A DNA stretch of 64,000 bases from Leptospiraceae bacterium (lineage in GTDB: Bacteria; Spirochaetota; Leptospiria; Leptospirales; Leptospiraceae), in the NCBI GenBank assembly GCA_024233865.1, contig JACKPA010000011.1, forward strand, positions 62,001 through 126,000, read 5' to 3'. A model generated the notes under the pieces. The model saw only the letters and a list, made by a program, of their open reading frames with translations, was not told the origin of the DNA and ran no database searches. The translations under genes and the position numbers were made by a program. Positions 18,974 to 28,448 of the stretch are shown one piece after another; position 1 is the first letter of the stretch, and each line of letters begins with the position of its first letter.

Positions 18974-19157
18974 ACTTGATAATTTCTACCTTATCTTCCT
19001 CTTTTAGTGAAACATCAGACCATTTGTCTTTGTTTTGAATGGCATGATTAATTTCTACCGCCACAGTTTCTGGCTTTAGTTTTAAAAAGGATAATAAGGC
19101 TTGTATGCTATTGGATTCCAATTGTTCCAAAGTGATATTTTTCCCGTTTACTATCAT
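18957..19157 (-). CDS. thiS: Sulfur carrier protein ThiS
   Basis: A 66-residue ubiquitin-like sulfur carrier that ends in VGGG; the C-terminal Gly-Gly is the site that becomes a thiocarboxylate and donates sulfur to the thiazole ring of thiamine. It starts MIVNGKNITLEQLE, as is usual for ThiS. I chose ATG at 19157, preceded by GGGAGGA, rather than the longer open frame that extends to 19361 and would overlap the divergent lipoprotein gene. It is followed directly by thiE. ThiG, the thiazole synthase partner, is not in the window. Confidence 0.92.
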   Translation of the reverse strand: MIVNGKNITLEQLESNSIQALLSFLKLKPETVAVEINHAIQNKDKWSDVSLKEEDKVEIIKFVGGG

Positions 19158-19212
19158 TCTTCCTCCCAGTAATTTGTTTGACACTAAATATTTTTTATTA
19201 TTTTTAGTCTTT

Positions 19213-19521
19213 ATGAAACTATCACTCAAATTACTTTTTTTAGTATTTGCAATATTTGTATTTTTCCAATGCCGTACACACGAAGATAAATCAATAAGAA
19301 ATACGATGGTGAAATATCTTTTTCTTTGTGCTGGTGGTACTACATATGAATGTTCTGCCAATTGTAATTCCGAATGTAATCAAAGTAGGTGTGGATTAGC
19401 ATCCGGTGATTTGGTAACAACTTCCAATACATGTGTAATGAAATGCAATTCAGATTGTTCATCAGCTTGCTCCGGTGTTTGTGATTACAGCACATTAATA
19501 CTGCTTTATATCAATAAATGA
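19213..19521 (+). CDS. Small cysteine-rich lipoprotein
   Basis: A 102-residue protein with an N-terminal signal MKLSLKLLFLVFAIFVFFQC, where the Cys is a relaxed spirochaete-type lipobox. The mature part has ten further cysteines in patterns such as YECSANCNSEC and CNSDCSSACSGVCD, roughly two Cys-rich units. I do not recognise the family. The ATG at 19213 is preferred over the 19105 start, which overlaps thiS on the other strand. Its stop overlaps the convergent rsmE gene by 16 nt. The paired cysteines suggest disulfides or metal binding on the cell surface or in the periplasm (inference). Confidence 0.7.
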   Translation: MKLSLKLLFLVFAIFVFFQCRTHEDKSIRNTMVKYLFLCAGGTTYECSANCNSECNQSRCGLASGDLVTTSNTCVMKCNSDCSSACSGVCDYSTLILLYINK

Positions 19522-20192
19522 TATTGCAAAACGGATGCCATAAATGTACAAGCGGTTTCTATTCTTAAAATATTATTCCCTATATTTACCATGGGAATTT
19601 TTTTACTTTCCAACAGTAACAATTCGTTTTTTCCAAATCCACCTTCCGGTCCAACAACTGGTATTTGGAAACGATCAAAAGGAAAGTCTTTTATCCTTGT
19701 TTCAACCCTGGGCATGAGACAATAAGCAAGCTTGTTCTTATTTAAAAACTCTTCCAGTGTTTTATGCAAAAATATTTCCGGAATTGTGTGCCTTTCACAC
19801 TGAGCAGCAGATTCCAAAAATATTTTATTTGCTCGATCAAGGTTAAAATCCCTCCTTTCCGAATGAAAAAAGTTTATAAAATGAAATTCTCTGACACCAA
19901 TTTCAGTACACTTTTGCAATAAAAATTCAAATTTCCCTGATTGAGGGATTGCCGTTGCTATTTTGATCGGAGGTTCTTGGATTTCATGCTTGATCGTCTC
20001 AACCAATTCCCCCTGATTTTCATTAGGGGGAATTGGAAAAATGTAACTATTTCCTTTACCATCCCTGATTTCTATGGTTTTATCAATTTGGTATAACCGC
20101 AGGCTTTTTAGATGAACTATTTCATCCCTTGTCAATTGTATGGAGTCAGGGATAGAAACGTTTATTCTAAAAAAAATAGGTCTTTTTTTCAA
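19506..20192 (-). CDS. rsmE: 16S rRNA (uracil-1498-N3)-methyltransferase
   Basis: A 228-residue SPOUT-class RNA methyltransferase. The C-terminal knot motifs GPEGGFGKNELLLLE and NILRIETACTFMASVLQY are diagnostic for RsmE, which methylates U1498 in 16S rRNA using S-adenosylmethionine. The N-terminal PUA-like part (H-LKSLRLY) is also present, and the length fits the family. It overlaps the upstream GyrI-like gene by 4 nt, so the two are co-transcribed. Its 3' end overlaps the convergent lipoprotein gene. Confidence 0.93.
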   Translation of the reverse strand: MKKRPIFFRINVSIPDSIQLTRDEIVHLKSLRLYQIDKTIEIRDGKGNSYIFPIPPNENQGELVETIKHEIQEPPIKIATAIPQSGKFEFLLQKCTEIGVREFHFINFFHSERRDFNLDRANKIFLESAAQCERHTIPEIFLHKTLEEFLNKNKLAYCLMPRVETRIKDFPFDRFQIPVVGPEGGFGKNELLLLESKKIPMVNIGNNILRIETACTFMASVLQYHLLI

Positions 20193-20695
20193 CTAACAGG
20201 CACCAGAATTTGCGTTTCTAATTTATTTTGTGGAGTCTCCCTCGGATCGTTCAAATAAAATTCATAACTACAGTTGCCAAGAGTATGCTTTTGCTCTTTA
20301 GCATATTTGTAGATTTTTTTGTAACTTTCACCTACCTTATTGTAAGGACCTATATGCATGGTTTGCAAATATTTTCCTGCGGGTAAGGTAATTGCCTGAA
20401 TTTCTCCGCTACCGTCTATATTTGCCGGAACTTCAAAACCCATTTCAATATCCCACTTTTTGGTAAACAGACTAAAAAACATCTTTAAGCCACTCATGTT
20501 TACCGTTTCTTCCCAATTGTCAACATGGTAGCTTGTGAATGGGGTACATAATTCTACATTTTTTCCTTTGAGATAGTCCATAATTTTAGCATAAGCTGGT
20601 CCCATTACTTTAGCCAGCTTTAACGTACCAACAGAATCTTTTATAATAAGGGCTTTCTGCTGTTCCCTTGTGATTAATTCTACATTTTGTGACAT
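20189..20695 (-). CDS. GyrI-like/SOUL-like small-molecule-binding protein
   Basis: A 168-residue protein starting MSQNVELITREQQ. The central and C-terminal segments (IQAITLPAGKYLQTMHIGPYNKVGESYKKIYKYAKEQ, quoted in part: LPAGKYLQTMHIGPY, and YEFYLNDPRETPQNKLETQI) match the GyrI-like effector-binding fold shared with AraC/MerR-type regulators. There is no DNA-binding domain. ATG at 20695 is preferred because it is preceded by TTAGGAGGATAT, whereas the longer frame reads through this ribosome site. The protein may bind a hydrophobic ligand; its role is unknown. It overlaps rsmE by 4 nt. Confidence 0.8.
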   Translation of the reverse strand: MSQNVELITREQQKALIIKDSVGTLKLAKVMGPAYAKIMDYLKGKNVELCTPFTSYHVDNWEETVNMSGLKMFFSLFTKKWDIEMGFEVPANIDGSGEIQAITLPAGKYLQTMHIGPYNKVGESYKKIYKYAKEQKHTLGNCSYEFYLNDPRETPQNKLETQILVPVS

Positions 20696-20828
20696 ATATC
20701 CTCCTAATTTTTTATACAAAAATACCTGTATTTAGGAAAACACTTTTTTAAAAAATCTTTTCTTATCGGCTTAATTTTGAATAGTGGAATAATTACCATG
20801 GAAATATTTCATTTTTTAGAGAGGACTT

Positions 20829-22112
20829 ATGCTATCTTCCACTTATTCCATTCCTGAGAATTTCAGGATTTCCGTTCCGGGAGACAAATCCGTCTCCCAT
20901 CGTTCTATTCTTTTTTCTTCCATTGCCAAAGGAGAATCCTATATTTCGGGTTTTTTGGAAGCAGAAGACCCTTTGAACACAATGAAGTGTTTTGAAAAAT
21001 TGGGTGTGAGCTTTTGTAAAACAGGGAAAGGTGAATACAGCGTAAAAAGTCAAGGAAAAGGTTATTTGAAGTCTCCAGACTCAGACCTTGACTTTGGAAA
21101 CGGAGGAACGGGAATCCGTCTTTCGGCTGGCTTGCTTTCCGGATTGACAGGTGTGGAAACCGTTTTAACAGGAGATGCTTCTTTACAAAAAAGACCTATG
21201 AAAAGAATCATCGAGCCTCTCCAGCTCATGGGTGCAGACATTGCTTCTTTGGAAGAAGAAGGAAAGGCTCCTCTACGAATCAAGGGAAAAAAACTAAAAC
21301 CCATTCACTACCAAAGCAAACTTTCCAGTGCACAAGTGAAGTCATGTTTGATGCTTGCTTCGATCACCTCAGATGTGAAATTGGAATATGAGGAGCCGGA
21401 ATTGTCTAGAGACCATACGGAAAATATTGTGCAATTTTTAGGTGGACATCTCACAAAGTTATCCAAAACACACTTTATACTTGAACCACCCTACGATTTT
21501 TCGGGTAATCACTACAAGGTTCCGGGTGACATTTCTTCTGCTGCGTTTTTTCTTGTATTGGGTTTGCTTTCCAAATCCGGAAGTCTTGTTATCCAAAACA
21601 TAGGCCTGAATCCCAGTCGAGTAGGTATCTTAACGGTTTTGAAAGAAATGGGAGGAAATATTCGGATCACAAACCAAAGGCAGGAGTGTGGAGAGATCGT
21701 TGGTGACTTGGTAGTAATACCTTCCTTACTCCACAGGACTGAGATAAAACCGGAGTTGATTCCTTCCATGATAGATGAAATTCCCATACTTACAATTGCT
21801 GGTTTGTTTTCCGAAGGTGGATTTTCCATTTCGAATGTTCAAGAACTACGTGCCAAAGAATCAGATCGAATTCATGCAATGATAACAAACCTGAAAAAGA
21901 TCGGTGTACAGGTAGATGAAAAAGAAGATGGTTATTCATTTTCACAGGCGGAGAACATACAAGCGGCTTTTATAGAGTCGTTTATGGATCATCGAATTGC
22001 CATGAGTTTTTATATTCTTAAAACTCTATTAGGGAACGATATTCAAATAGACGATGATTCCTGGATTGATACTTCTTTTCCGGATTTTAAAAGTATACTG
22101 AGAAGTATGTAA
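20829..22112 (+). CDS. aroA: 3-phosphoshikimate 1-carboxyvinyltransferase (EPSP synthase)
   Basis: A 427-residue EPSP synthase of the shikimate pathway, joining shikimate 3-phosphate and phosphoenolpyruvate. It shows GDKSVSHRSILFSSIAKG near residue 18, GNGGTGIRLSAGLL (PEP-binding loop), KRPMKRI, SSAQVKSCLMLA, the RAKESDRI motif and DHRIAMSF. All are diagnostic. Its length fits the bacterial enzyme. The ATG is preceded by GAGAGGAC about 5 nt upstream. It is divergent from the GyrI-like gene; the 130-nt gap should carry both promoters. No other shikimate gene is nearby. Confidence 0.97.
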   Translation: MLSSTYSIPENFRISVPGDKSVSHRSILFSSIAKGESYISGFLEAEDPLNTMKCFEKLGVSFCKTGKGEYSVKSQGKGYLKSPDSDLDFGNGGTGIRLSAGLLSGLTGVETVLTGDASLQKRPMKRIIEPLQLMGADIASLEEEGKAPLRIKGKKLKPIHYQSKLSSAQVKSCLMLASITSDVKLEYEEPELSRDHTENIVQFLGGHLTKLSKTHFILEPPYDFSGNHYKVPGDISSAAFFLVLGLLSKSGSLVIQNIGLNPSRVGILTVLKEMGGNIRITNQRQECGEIVGDLVVIPSLLHRTEIKPELIPSMIDEIPILTIAGLFSEGGFSISNVQELRAKESDRIHAMITNLKKIGVQVDEKEDGYSFSQAENIQAAFIESFMDHRIAMSFYILKTLLGNDIQIDDDSWIDTSFPDFKSILRSM

Positions 22113-22191
22113 GATTCTCCAATACATATCTTTTTTAGTTATTGGTATTTTTTTCTTGCTTTACCTATACAAAAAAAAAATTATTAACTTT

Positions 22192-23601
22192 ATGAAAGGT
22201 TTGGTTTTACTATTCGTTATCACCTTTTTATTCTCTTGTGAAAAAGAAAATACGGAAAAGAAACTTACAACGGCTAAAAGTCAAAAGCAAGCAGTTCAAA
22301 AGTTTAAAAATTTTGACATATCACCATGGAAAAAAGCCAGTGTAGACTGGAAACAATTTGAAGGAATTACCCTTTCCATTCTTGCAGATGCTCAACCAGC
22401 TTTTCGGGCACTTGGACCTTTTTTACCGTATTTTGAACAACTAACGGGAATGAAGGTTGGTTATCAGAACGTAGAACAAATGCGAATGAGGAAGATCATT
22501 AAGTTAGACCTTTCTAGTGGCAGCGGTATCTATGATGTAATTCCTGTAGGAGTTATTTTTCTCGGTGAAGCTTACCAAAATAAATGGTTGGAAAATCTTT
22601 ATCCGTACTTAAACGATAAAGTTCTAACAGATTCCAAATGGTATGATTTCGAAGACATTAGTAAAAAAAGTTTGGAGTTATGCCAAAAAAATGGAGAACT
22701 ATTGTCTATTCCCTTTGATTTTTCAGCTCCTATCTTTTTTTACAGAAAAGATTTGTTTGAAAAATATAACATACCTCTACCTGATACGTACCAAGATGTA
22801 GTGAATATAAAAAAGAAACTACAAGAAGAATTAGATAAAGATGGAATGAAAGGTGTTTACGCTTTTGCAACCAGAGCAAGACCGGGTGTAGGGGATAACA
22901 CCTGGACGGTTATTCCGGCTATTCGGGCTTATGGTGGTGATATGCTAGACAAAGACTTCAAGCCGATTTTTGATTCCCCCTCAGCCATAAAAGCTCTTAC
23001 GATATACAGAGATATGGTGACAGGTTACGGCAATCCTCCTAACGCTCAAACATTGCATTTTTATGAAATTCGGAAATTGTTTCGAGAGGGAAAGTTAGCT
23101 TCTACCATTTTGGCTTCCCACTTTTTTAATGAAATTGATAGTGAGGAAAAATCACCTATCTGGGATAAATGGGACGCTACTTTGAATCCAAAAGGTGATG
23201 TATCCAGAGAAACAAATCCATGGGCTTGGTCTTTTGCCATTAATAGCTCTTCTAAAAACAAAAAGGCAGCCTGGCTATTTATCCAATGGGCAACTTCAAA
23301 AGAGACGGCGAGGCTCTTAAAAACGGGTGGGGCACCTGCTAGAGTATCTGTTTGGGAATCTGACTATTACAAAAGTATGAATGCTCCGGGTCTCATAGGG
23401 GCAGTCAAATGGATTCTAAAAGAAGGAACCGTCTCCTCAATGGAGCTTGGGATTCCGGAATTCACGCGTGTAGGTGAGGTTACATCTATTGCCTTTAGTG
23501 AAATTTTTTATGGAGCAGATGTAAAAAAAACGCTTACGGAAGCGTCTCTTAAAGTAGAGAAAATAATGGCAAACGGAGAAAGTAGAAAAGGGAAAAAATG
23601 A
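22192..23601 (+). CDS. Family 1 extracellular solute-binding lipoprotein
   Basis: A 469-residue lipoprotein: MKGLVLLFVITFLFSC is the signal peptide with lipobox FSC. The mature protein resembles ABC sugar-binding proteins of family 1, with LSILADAQPAFRALGPFLPYF, IPFDFSAPIFFYRKDLFEKY, and WSFAINSSSKNKKAAWLFIQWA. I chose ATG at 22192 over 22156, which would put charged residues before the signal. There is no permease or ATPase gene nearby. Instead its stop overlaps a hybrid histidine kinase gene (ATGA at 23598-23601), so the ligand-bound protein probably feeds a sensor rather than a transporter (inference). Confidence 0.85.
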   Translation: MKGLVLLFVITFLFSCEKENTEKKLTTAKSQKQAVQKFKNFDISPWKKASVDWKQFEGITLSILADAQPAFRALGPFLPYFEQLTGMKVGYQNVEQMRMRKIIKLDLSSGSGIYDVIPVGVIFLGEAYQNKWLENLYPYLNDKVLTDSKWYDFEDISKKSLELCQKNGELLSIPFDFSAPIFFYRKDLFEKYNIPLPDTYQDVVNIKKKLQEELDKDGMKGVYAFATRARPGVGDNTWTVIPAIRAYGGDMLDKDFKPIFDSPSAIKALTIYRDMVTGYGNPPNAQTLHFYEIRKLFREGKLASTILASHFFNEIDSEEKSPIWDKWDATLNPKGDVSRETNPWAWSFAINSSSKNKKAAWLFIQWATSKETARLLKTGGAPARVSVWESDYYKSMNAPGLIGAVKWILKEGTVSSMELGIPEFTRVGEVTSIAFSEIFYGADVKKTLTEASLKVEKIMANGESRKGKK

Positions 23602-25802
23602 TGCTCTCTAAAAAATCCATAAAATTTAAAATTGTAATTTCCGTAAGTTTTATCATTGTATTGATTTCAATCGTAAATACCTATTTTCATATTTCGGAAC
23701 TAAAAAAAGGTTTTATACAATCTATCTCAGAAAAATCGACCGCCTTTTCCAAAGAAATCGAAGTGGAAATGCAAGAGTTAAGAGAAAGTAGTGATAATAT
23801 ACAGTGGATTCAAAAAGTGCAATCCATAAAATGTATGGAACTTTATAAAATAGGAAAGGCAATGGACGTTCTATACGTTTCGCTGGTAGCAGAACCGGAT
23901 TTGATTGTTGCTCACAATGATGTCGCCTATATTGATAAAAAAATTGATAGTCCTGATTTGATCGTTGAATTAAAAACAAGAAAACAAAAAACGATACTCA
24001 TCCACTCTATTTACCACGCTTTGATACCGGTGTATGATAAAAGTGGTATGTATTTGGGTACAATTGATATTGGAGTAAATAGTAATGTAATTAAAGAAAA
24101 AATAACAAATAGTCTGATTAATTCCGTAATACTTTTTTTGATTACAATAACCATAGGAATAGCAGGAATTTACCTACTTTTGGAAAATTTGGTGATAGAA
24201 CCAATATCAACTTTGGAGCAATCTGCCAATTCTATTGCCAAAGGTGATCTTAACTCTCCGATACATATTAAGAATTCGGATGAAATCGGAAGTTTGGCAT
24301 CTAGCATCCATGATATGAGAGATTCTATTAAATCTAAAATTGATGAGCTTAACAAGTACAGCCAGAATTTAGAGAACTTGGTAAGTGAAAGAACGAAAGA
24401 GCTACAAGAAGAAAAAGCCAAAGCCGAATCCGCCAACCAAGCAAAAAGCATTTTTCTTGCCAATATGTCTCATGAACTAAGAACGCCTTTGAATGCAATT
24501 ATCGGATTTTCAGAACTTCTAAACCAAGATCATACCATAACAAACAAGCAAAAGGAAAAGCTAAGCATCGTCTTAAATAGCGGAAGGCATCTTCTTTCTA
24601 TGATCAATGATGTTCTGGATATGTCCAAAATAGATGCGGAAAAGATGGAGATAGTATTGGACACGTTTGATTTGCATGAACTAATAGCAGAAATTAATGG
24701 TATGATCGAATTTCGTGCAGAAGCAAAAGATTTACAGTTTACCAAAGAAATAGATGATGCTCTTGTTCGATACGTGTATTCCGATCCAAGAAAAATTAGT
24801 CAAATCTTGTTAAATTTTTTGAGTAATGCCATTAAATATACTGACGAAGGCGGAGTAGTTTTAAGAATCCAAAGCAAACCTTTGTCAGACGAAGCAGTTC
24901 TTTTGCAAGTAGAAGTAGAAGATAGCGGAAGAGGTATATCGGAGGATGAACTAAAAGGTATTTTTCAACCATTCAAGCAAACCGATAGTAGTAGAGGAGT
25001 CTCAGAAGGAACCGGTTTGGGTCTTGCAATTTGCAAAAAATTTGTAGAAATGCTAAACGGTGAAGTATCTGTAAGAAGTGAAGTGAACAAAGGTTCTGTT
25101 TTTTCGTTCTCTCTGCCTTTGGTAACAGCCCAAAAGGAGAGCATCAAATCAAAAAATACAAAATTAAGGGTTATTGGAATCGCTCCCAATCAAGATCATT
25201 TCAAAATTTTGATTGTGGATGACAAACTTGAAAATAGGTTACTTCTATCCGAGCTATTGAAATTTGTCGGACTAAGCAACATAAAAGAAGTAACAAACGG
25301 AAAGGAAGCCGTAGAACAATTTCAAGTATGGCAACCGGATTTAATTTTTATGGATATTCGAATGCCAGTGATGAACGGTATCGAAGCTACCAAAATTATA
25401 AAGTCTCAACCAAATGAATGTAAAATTATTGCTCTTACTGCAAGTGCATTTGAGAGCGATAAAGACAATATAATAAAAAGTGGATGTGACGATTTCTTGC
25501 GAAAACCATTTCGGAATTATGAAATTTTTGAACTCTTGAAAACTCATTTATCCATTCAATTTAAATATGAGCAATTGTTTAGTCAAGAAGAAAGAGTTGT
25601 AGATGAAAGTCTTAACGTAGCGTCTATTCCACCCGGGTTGGCGAACCAATTAAAAAATGCTTGTCAAAAAGGCAATAGGAAAGAAATTAGTGATTCAATT
25701 GAAAGTATAGCCAAAATAAATCCAAGTGTAGCTCATAAACTTTTTGAGTTATCATTAGAGTTTGAATATGATAAAATCATAACCATTTTGGAAAGGAAAT
25801 AA
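23598..25802 (+). CDS. Membrane hybrid histidine kinase
   Basis: A 734-residue sensor kinase. Order: TM1 (10-28), a periplasmic domain of about 145 residues resembling a Cache-type sensor, TM2 (173-195), HAMP (196-248), coiled coil, a HisKA domain with phospho-acceptor His292 in ANMSHELRTPLN, an ATPase domain (N box NFLSNAIKY, DSGRGIS, GTGLGLAICKK) and a receiver domain with Asp586 in DLIFMDIRMP. The last 75 residues are helical and could be an Hpt-like or dimer segment, though no clear Hpt His motif is visible. It is coupled to the binding protein upstream and to a receiver-kinase 2 nt downstream. Confidence 0.93.
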   Translation: MMLSKKSIKFKIVISVSFIIVLISIVNTYFHISELKKGFIQSISEKSTAFSKEIEVEMQELRESSDNIQWIQKVQSIKCMELYKIGKAMDVLYVSLVAEPDLIVAHNDVAYIDKKIDSPDLIVELKTRKQKTILIHSIYHALIPVYDKSGMYLGTIDIGVNSNVIKEKITNSLINSVILFLITITIGIAGIYLLLENLVIEPISTLEQSANSIAKGDLNSPIHIKNSDEIGSLASSIHDMRDSIKSKIDELNKYSQNLENLVSERTKELQEEKAKAESANQAKSIFLANMSHELRTPLNAIIGFSELLNQDHTITNKQKEKLSIVLNSGRHLLSMINDVLDMSKIDAEKMEIVLDTFDLHELIAEINGMIEFRAEAKDLQFTKEIDDALVRYVYSDPRKISQILLNFLSNAIKYTDEGGVVLRIQSKPLSDEAVLLQVEVEDSGRGISEDELKGIFQPFKQTDSSRGVSEGTGLGLAICKKFVEMLNGEVSVRSEVNKGSVFSFSLPLVTAQKESIKSKNTKLRVIGIAPNQDHFKILIVDDKLENRLLLSELLKFVGLSNIKEVTNGKEAVEQFQVWQPDLIFMDIRMPVMNGIEATKIIKSQPNECKIIALTASAFESDKDNIIKSGCDDFLRKPFRNYEIFELLKTHLSIQFKYEQLFSQEERVVDESLNVASIPPGLANQLKNACQKGNRKEISDSIESIAKINPSVAHKLFELSLEFEYDKIITILERK

Positions 25803-25804
25803 GC

Positions 25805-26932
25805 GTGGAAGGCGACATACTTGTTGTAGATGATAACCCCAAAAATATTGAGATTTTGATCAATTTTTTAGAACGAGAAAGATATGAAGTCAGACCAATT
25901 CGAAACAGTACAAAAGTTTTAGACGCTATGCGTGCTCAGAAGCCGGATTTGGTATTACTGGACATTATGATGCCAGAAATAAATGGATTTGAAGTTTGTG
26001 AGCAAATCAAAGCCAATAACAGTTTTTCAAATATACCCGTCATATTCATAAGTGCTTTGACTGATACTTCCGATAAACTGGAAGGTTTTAAAAGAGGTGG
26101 AGTGGATTATATTACAAAACCTTTTCGGCATGAAGAAGTAATTGCGAGAGTCAAGACACACCTTAGTCTTTATAAGCTTACTACCGACCTACAGAGACAA
26201 GTTCAAAAAGAAGTTCAAAAGCAGAAAAATCAAGAGAAACTGCTTATGCAGCAATCCAAAATGGCTTCCGTAGGAAATTTGATTAGTGCTATTGCTCATC
26301 AGTGGAAGCAACCGCTAAATGCAATCTCTATGATATCTGAAATGATGGTTTATCAAAGCGAGTACAATCCTGATGAAGTAATTGATTTTGGAAAACAAAT
26401 CAAAGAACAAGCGGATTTCATGAATGATACAATTCAAACCTTTCGAGAATTCCTTAAACCATCCAAAGAAAAAAAAGAGTTTTTAGCATGTGACACGGTT
26501 CTACAAATTAAAAAAATGTTCGGTGACGTATTCTTAAAAAATAACGTAGAAGTGATCATCCATGATCGCCAACACTTTCAAACCTTAGGTTATGAAACGG
26601 AATTTAAGCAAGTTATATTGAATATTTTAATAAACGCCGTAGACGCATTTGATGAAAATGGAGTAGAGAAAAAAGATAAGAAAATCGAATGTTTTTTTGA
26701 AAAACGAGATCACAAAAATATTATTAAAATTAGAGACAATGCCGGAGGGATAAATAAAAAACTCCTTCCGGATAAGCTGTTCGAGCCTTATACCAGTTCA
26801 AAAGGCGATAAAGGAACAGGTATTGGTTTGCAAATTGCCAAGAGTATTATTGAAGAGCACATGAACGGGAAACTATGGGCACAAAATGCAGATGAAGGAG
26901 CTGAATTTATTATTGAACTTCCGGATGTTTGA
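25805..26932 (+). CDS. Receiver-histidine kinase (soluble)
   Basis: A 375-residue cytoplasmic protein with an N-terminal receiver domain (acidic pair D9-D10, phospho-acceptor Asp53 in DLVLLDIMMPEING, K105 in ITKPF), a coiled coil rich in Gln and Lys, and a histidine kinase core with His165 in SAIAHQWKQPLNA, NILINAVDAFDENG, RDNAGGI and GTGIGLQIAKSI. It starts with GTG, 2 nt after the stop of the hybrid kinase. Such receiver-kinases act as a second relay step. No DNA-binding output domain is seen, so the end point of this pathway is not encoded here. Confidence 0.92.
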   Translation: MEGDILVVDDNPKNIEILINFLERERYEVRPIRNSTKVLDAMRAQKPDLVLLDIMMPEINGFEVCEQIKANNSFSNIPVIFISALTDTSDKLEGFKRGGVDYITKPFRHEEVIARVKTHLSLYKLTTDLQRQVQKEVQKQKNQEKLLMQQSKMASVGNLISAIAHQWKQPLNAISMISEMMVYQSEYNPDEVIDFGKQIKEQADFMNDTIQTFREFLKPSKEKKEFLACDTVLQIKKMFGDVFLKNNVEVIIHDRQHFQTLGYETEFKQVILNILINAVDAFDENGVEKKDKKIECFFEKRDHKNIIKIRDNAGGINKKLLPDKLFEPYTSSKGDKGTGIGLQIAKSIIEEHMNGKLWAQNADEGAEFIIELPDV

Positions 26933-27110
26933 TTATAGCTGTAATACTTACACCGGAATAGTAGCTAAATAAATGAAAAGACAGGATGCATTTGCCATAT
27001 GGGCATTTCTACCACGTTGCCCTGGTATAAACTTCAGATTTAAAAAATAAAAATTTTTCCCTTTTCACTTGAAAGCTATACTACAATTTTAAAAATTGAA
27101 TAGTTGTTGT

Positions 27111-28448
27111 ATGAAAGAATTTATTATAATCTTTTTATTATTTAGTTTATCGGTTTTTCCGCAAAAACATGGAAAAAAAGATAGTCCGTTACCTGTAAAA
27201 TCAGATGTTATTGGCAGAATTTCCCAATGGTCGCTGGAAGATCTGGAAAAATACGCCGTTAAAAATAATCCGCTATATCTCGCCGAAAAACGGAATATCG
27301 GAATGGCAAGAGGGGACTTGATTACTGCAACTTTATGGAGAAACCCTGTAATTGCATACCAACAACAATTTATGAAATTATCCGGAACAAACACAGGCAA
27401 TATATTTGCAAACCTTATGAGTATTGACCCATCATCGGGTGGACCTCCTGAATATGCTCCTAATTTTACCTGGGACATTGACGTAAATGGCATTTATAGC
27501 CAAAGAACTAAAGTCGCTTCTCAAGCTTTAAAAGCTCAAATTTCCGAATTTTCTGACTTTGACAGGTTGTTTCGTTTGAGAATACGGCAGTACTATTGGC
27601 TCTATTTGTACATTCTGGAACTAGTAAGCTTTCAGAAGGAATTCTATGAAAACTACAACGAATTATTGGAAATGAACAAATATCGAATGGAAAGGGGAGA
27701 CATAGCTCCTTTGGAATACGAAAGGCTTGAATTGGAGAAACTCAGAATTGAAAAAGAATACAAAGACACGGAAATTCTTAGAGCTCAAGCTGAAAAAGAA
27801 TTGCTCTTTCTAATGGGAGTATTCCAAACATCCAATAAAAAACTAGCCTTTAAAGACAAGCTCAAATTTCATAACACCCAGGAACTAAGTTTGAATGTAA
27901 AAGATTATAGCATAGATGATAGACCCGACCTTGCCAGCTTAAAATACCAAGCTTTACAAAATCAGCTCGCAATTGACCTACAAAAAAAAGAAAATGGTTT
28001 TTTGAACTTTTTGACTATCGGCGGTGAAACAAGACGCAAAGGACAGGAGCAGTATGCCGGTGTTTTTGCATCTATGCCCTTAAAGATTTTTGATAGAGGA
28101 CAGGGTGAAATTTTAAAAGCCCAAGAAAAGCATAAAAAAAGTCTTTTGCAAATCGAAGCAAAAAAGAGGCAGATTTTAACGGAAATCCAAGCTGCCATAA
28201 AAGAACTAAAGTCAAGAGAAGAACTTTTGCAATACTATCGCAAAATCAATTTGTATGAAAAAAACAAAAATGTTCAAGAAAAATATCGATTAGCTTATAT
28301 ACGTGGAGCTTCCAACCTTGTGTCTTTTTTAGAAGCCGAGAAAAACTATTTAAATTTTTTAAAAAGCTATTACGAGCAAATTTATCTCTACTACAACTCA
28401 ATTGAGGTCTTTAGAGCAGCCATAGGAAAGCTAGGGAGTAATAATTAA
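27111..28448 (+). CDS. TolC-type outer-membrane channel (CzcC-like)
   Basis: A 445-residue outer-membrane efflux protein with signal peptide MKEFIIIFLLFSLSVF and long helices rich in Glu and Lys. LEDLEKYAVKNNPLYLAEKRNIGMA near the start and the second repeat with YRLAYIRGASNLVSFLEAEKNYL are typical of the TolC duplicated repeat. Heavy-metal CzcC members share this pattern. ATG at 27111 is chosen because the upstream TTG (27096) adds residues before the signal. It overlaps the adaptor gene by 1 nt. The inner-membrane RND pump expected as a third gene is missing. Confidence 0.88.
   Translation: MKEFIIIFLLFSLSVFPQKHGKKDSPLPVKSDVIGRISQWSLEDLEKYAVKNNPLYLAEKRNIGMARGDLITATLWRNPVIAYQQQFMKLSGTNTGNIFANLMSIDPSSGGPPEYAPNFTWDIDVNGIYSQRTKVASQALKAQISEFSDFDRLFRLRIRQYYWLYLYILELVSFQKEFYENYNELLEMNKYRMERGDIAPLEYERLELEKLRIEKEYKDTEILRAQAEKELLFLMGVFQTSNKKLAFKDKLKFHNTQELSLNVKDYSIDDRPDLASLKYQALQNQLAIDLQKKENGFLNFLTIGGETRRKGQEQYAGVFASMPLKIFDRGQGEILKAQEKHKKSLLQIEAKKRQILTEIQAAIKELKSREELLQYYRKINLYEKNKNVQEKYRLAYIRGASNLVSFLEAEKNYLNFLKSYYEQIYLYYNSIEVFRAAIGKLGSNN

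Noticed and set aside
26933..27110. Possible regulatory element between the receiver-kinase and channel genes
   Set aside because: The gap has a CCATATGG-type short palindrome, but no stable structure, T tract or known motif.
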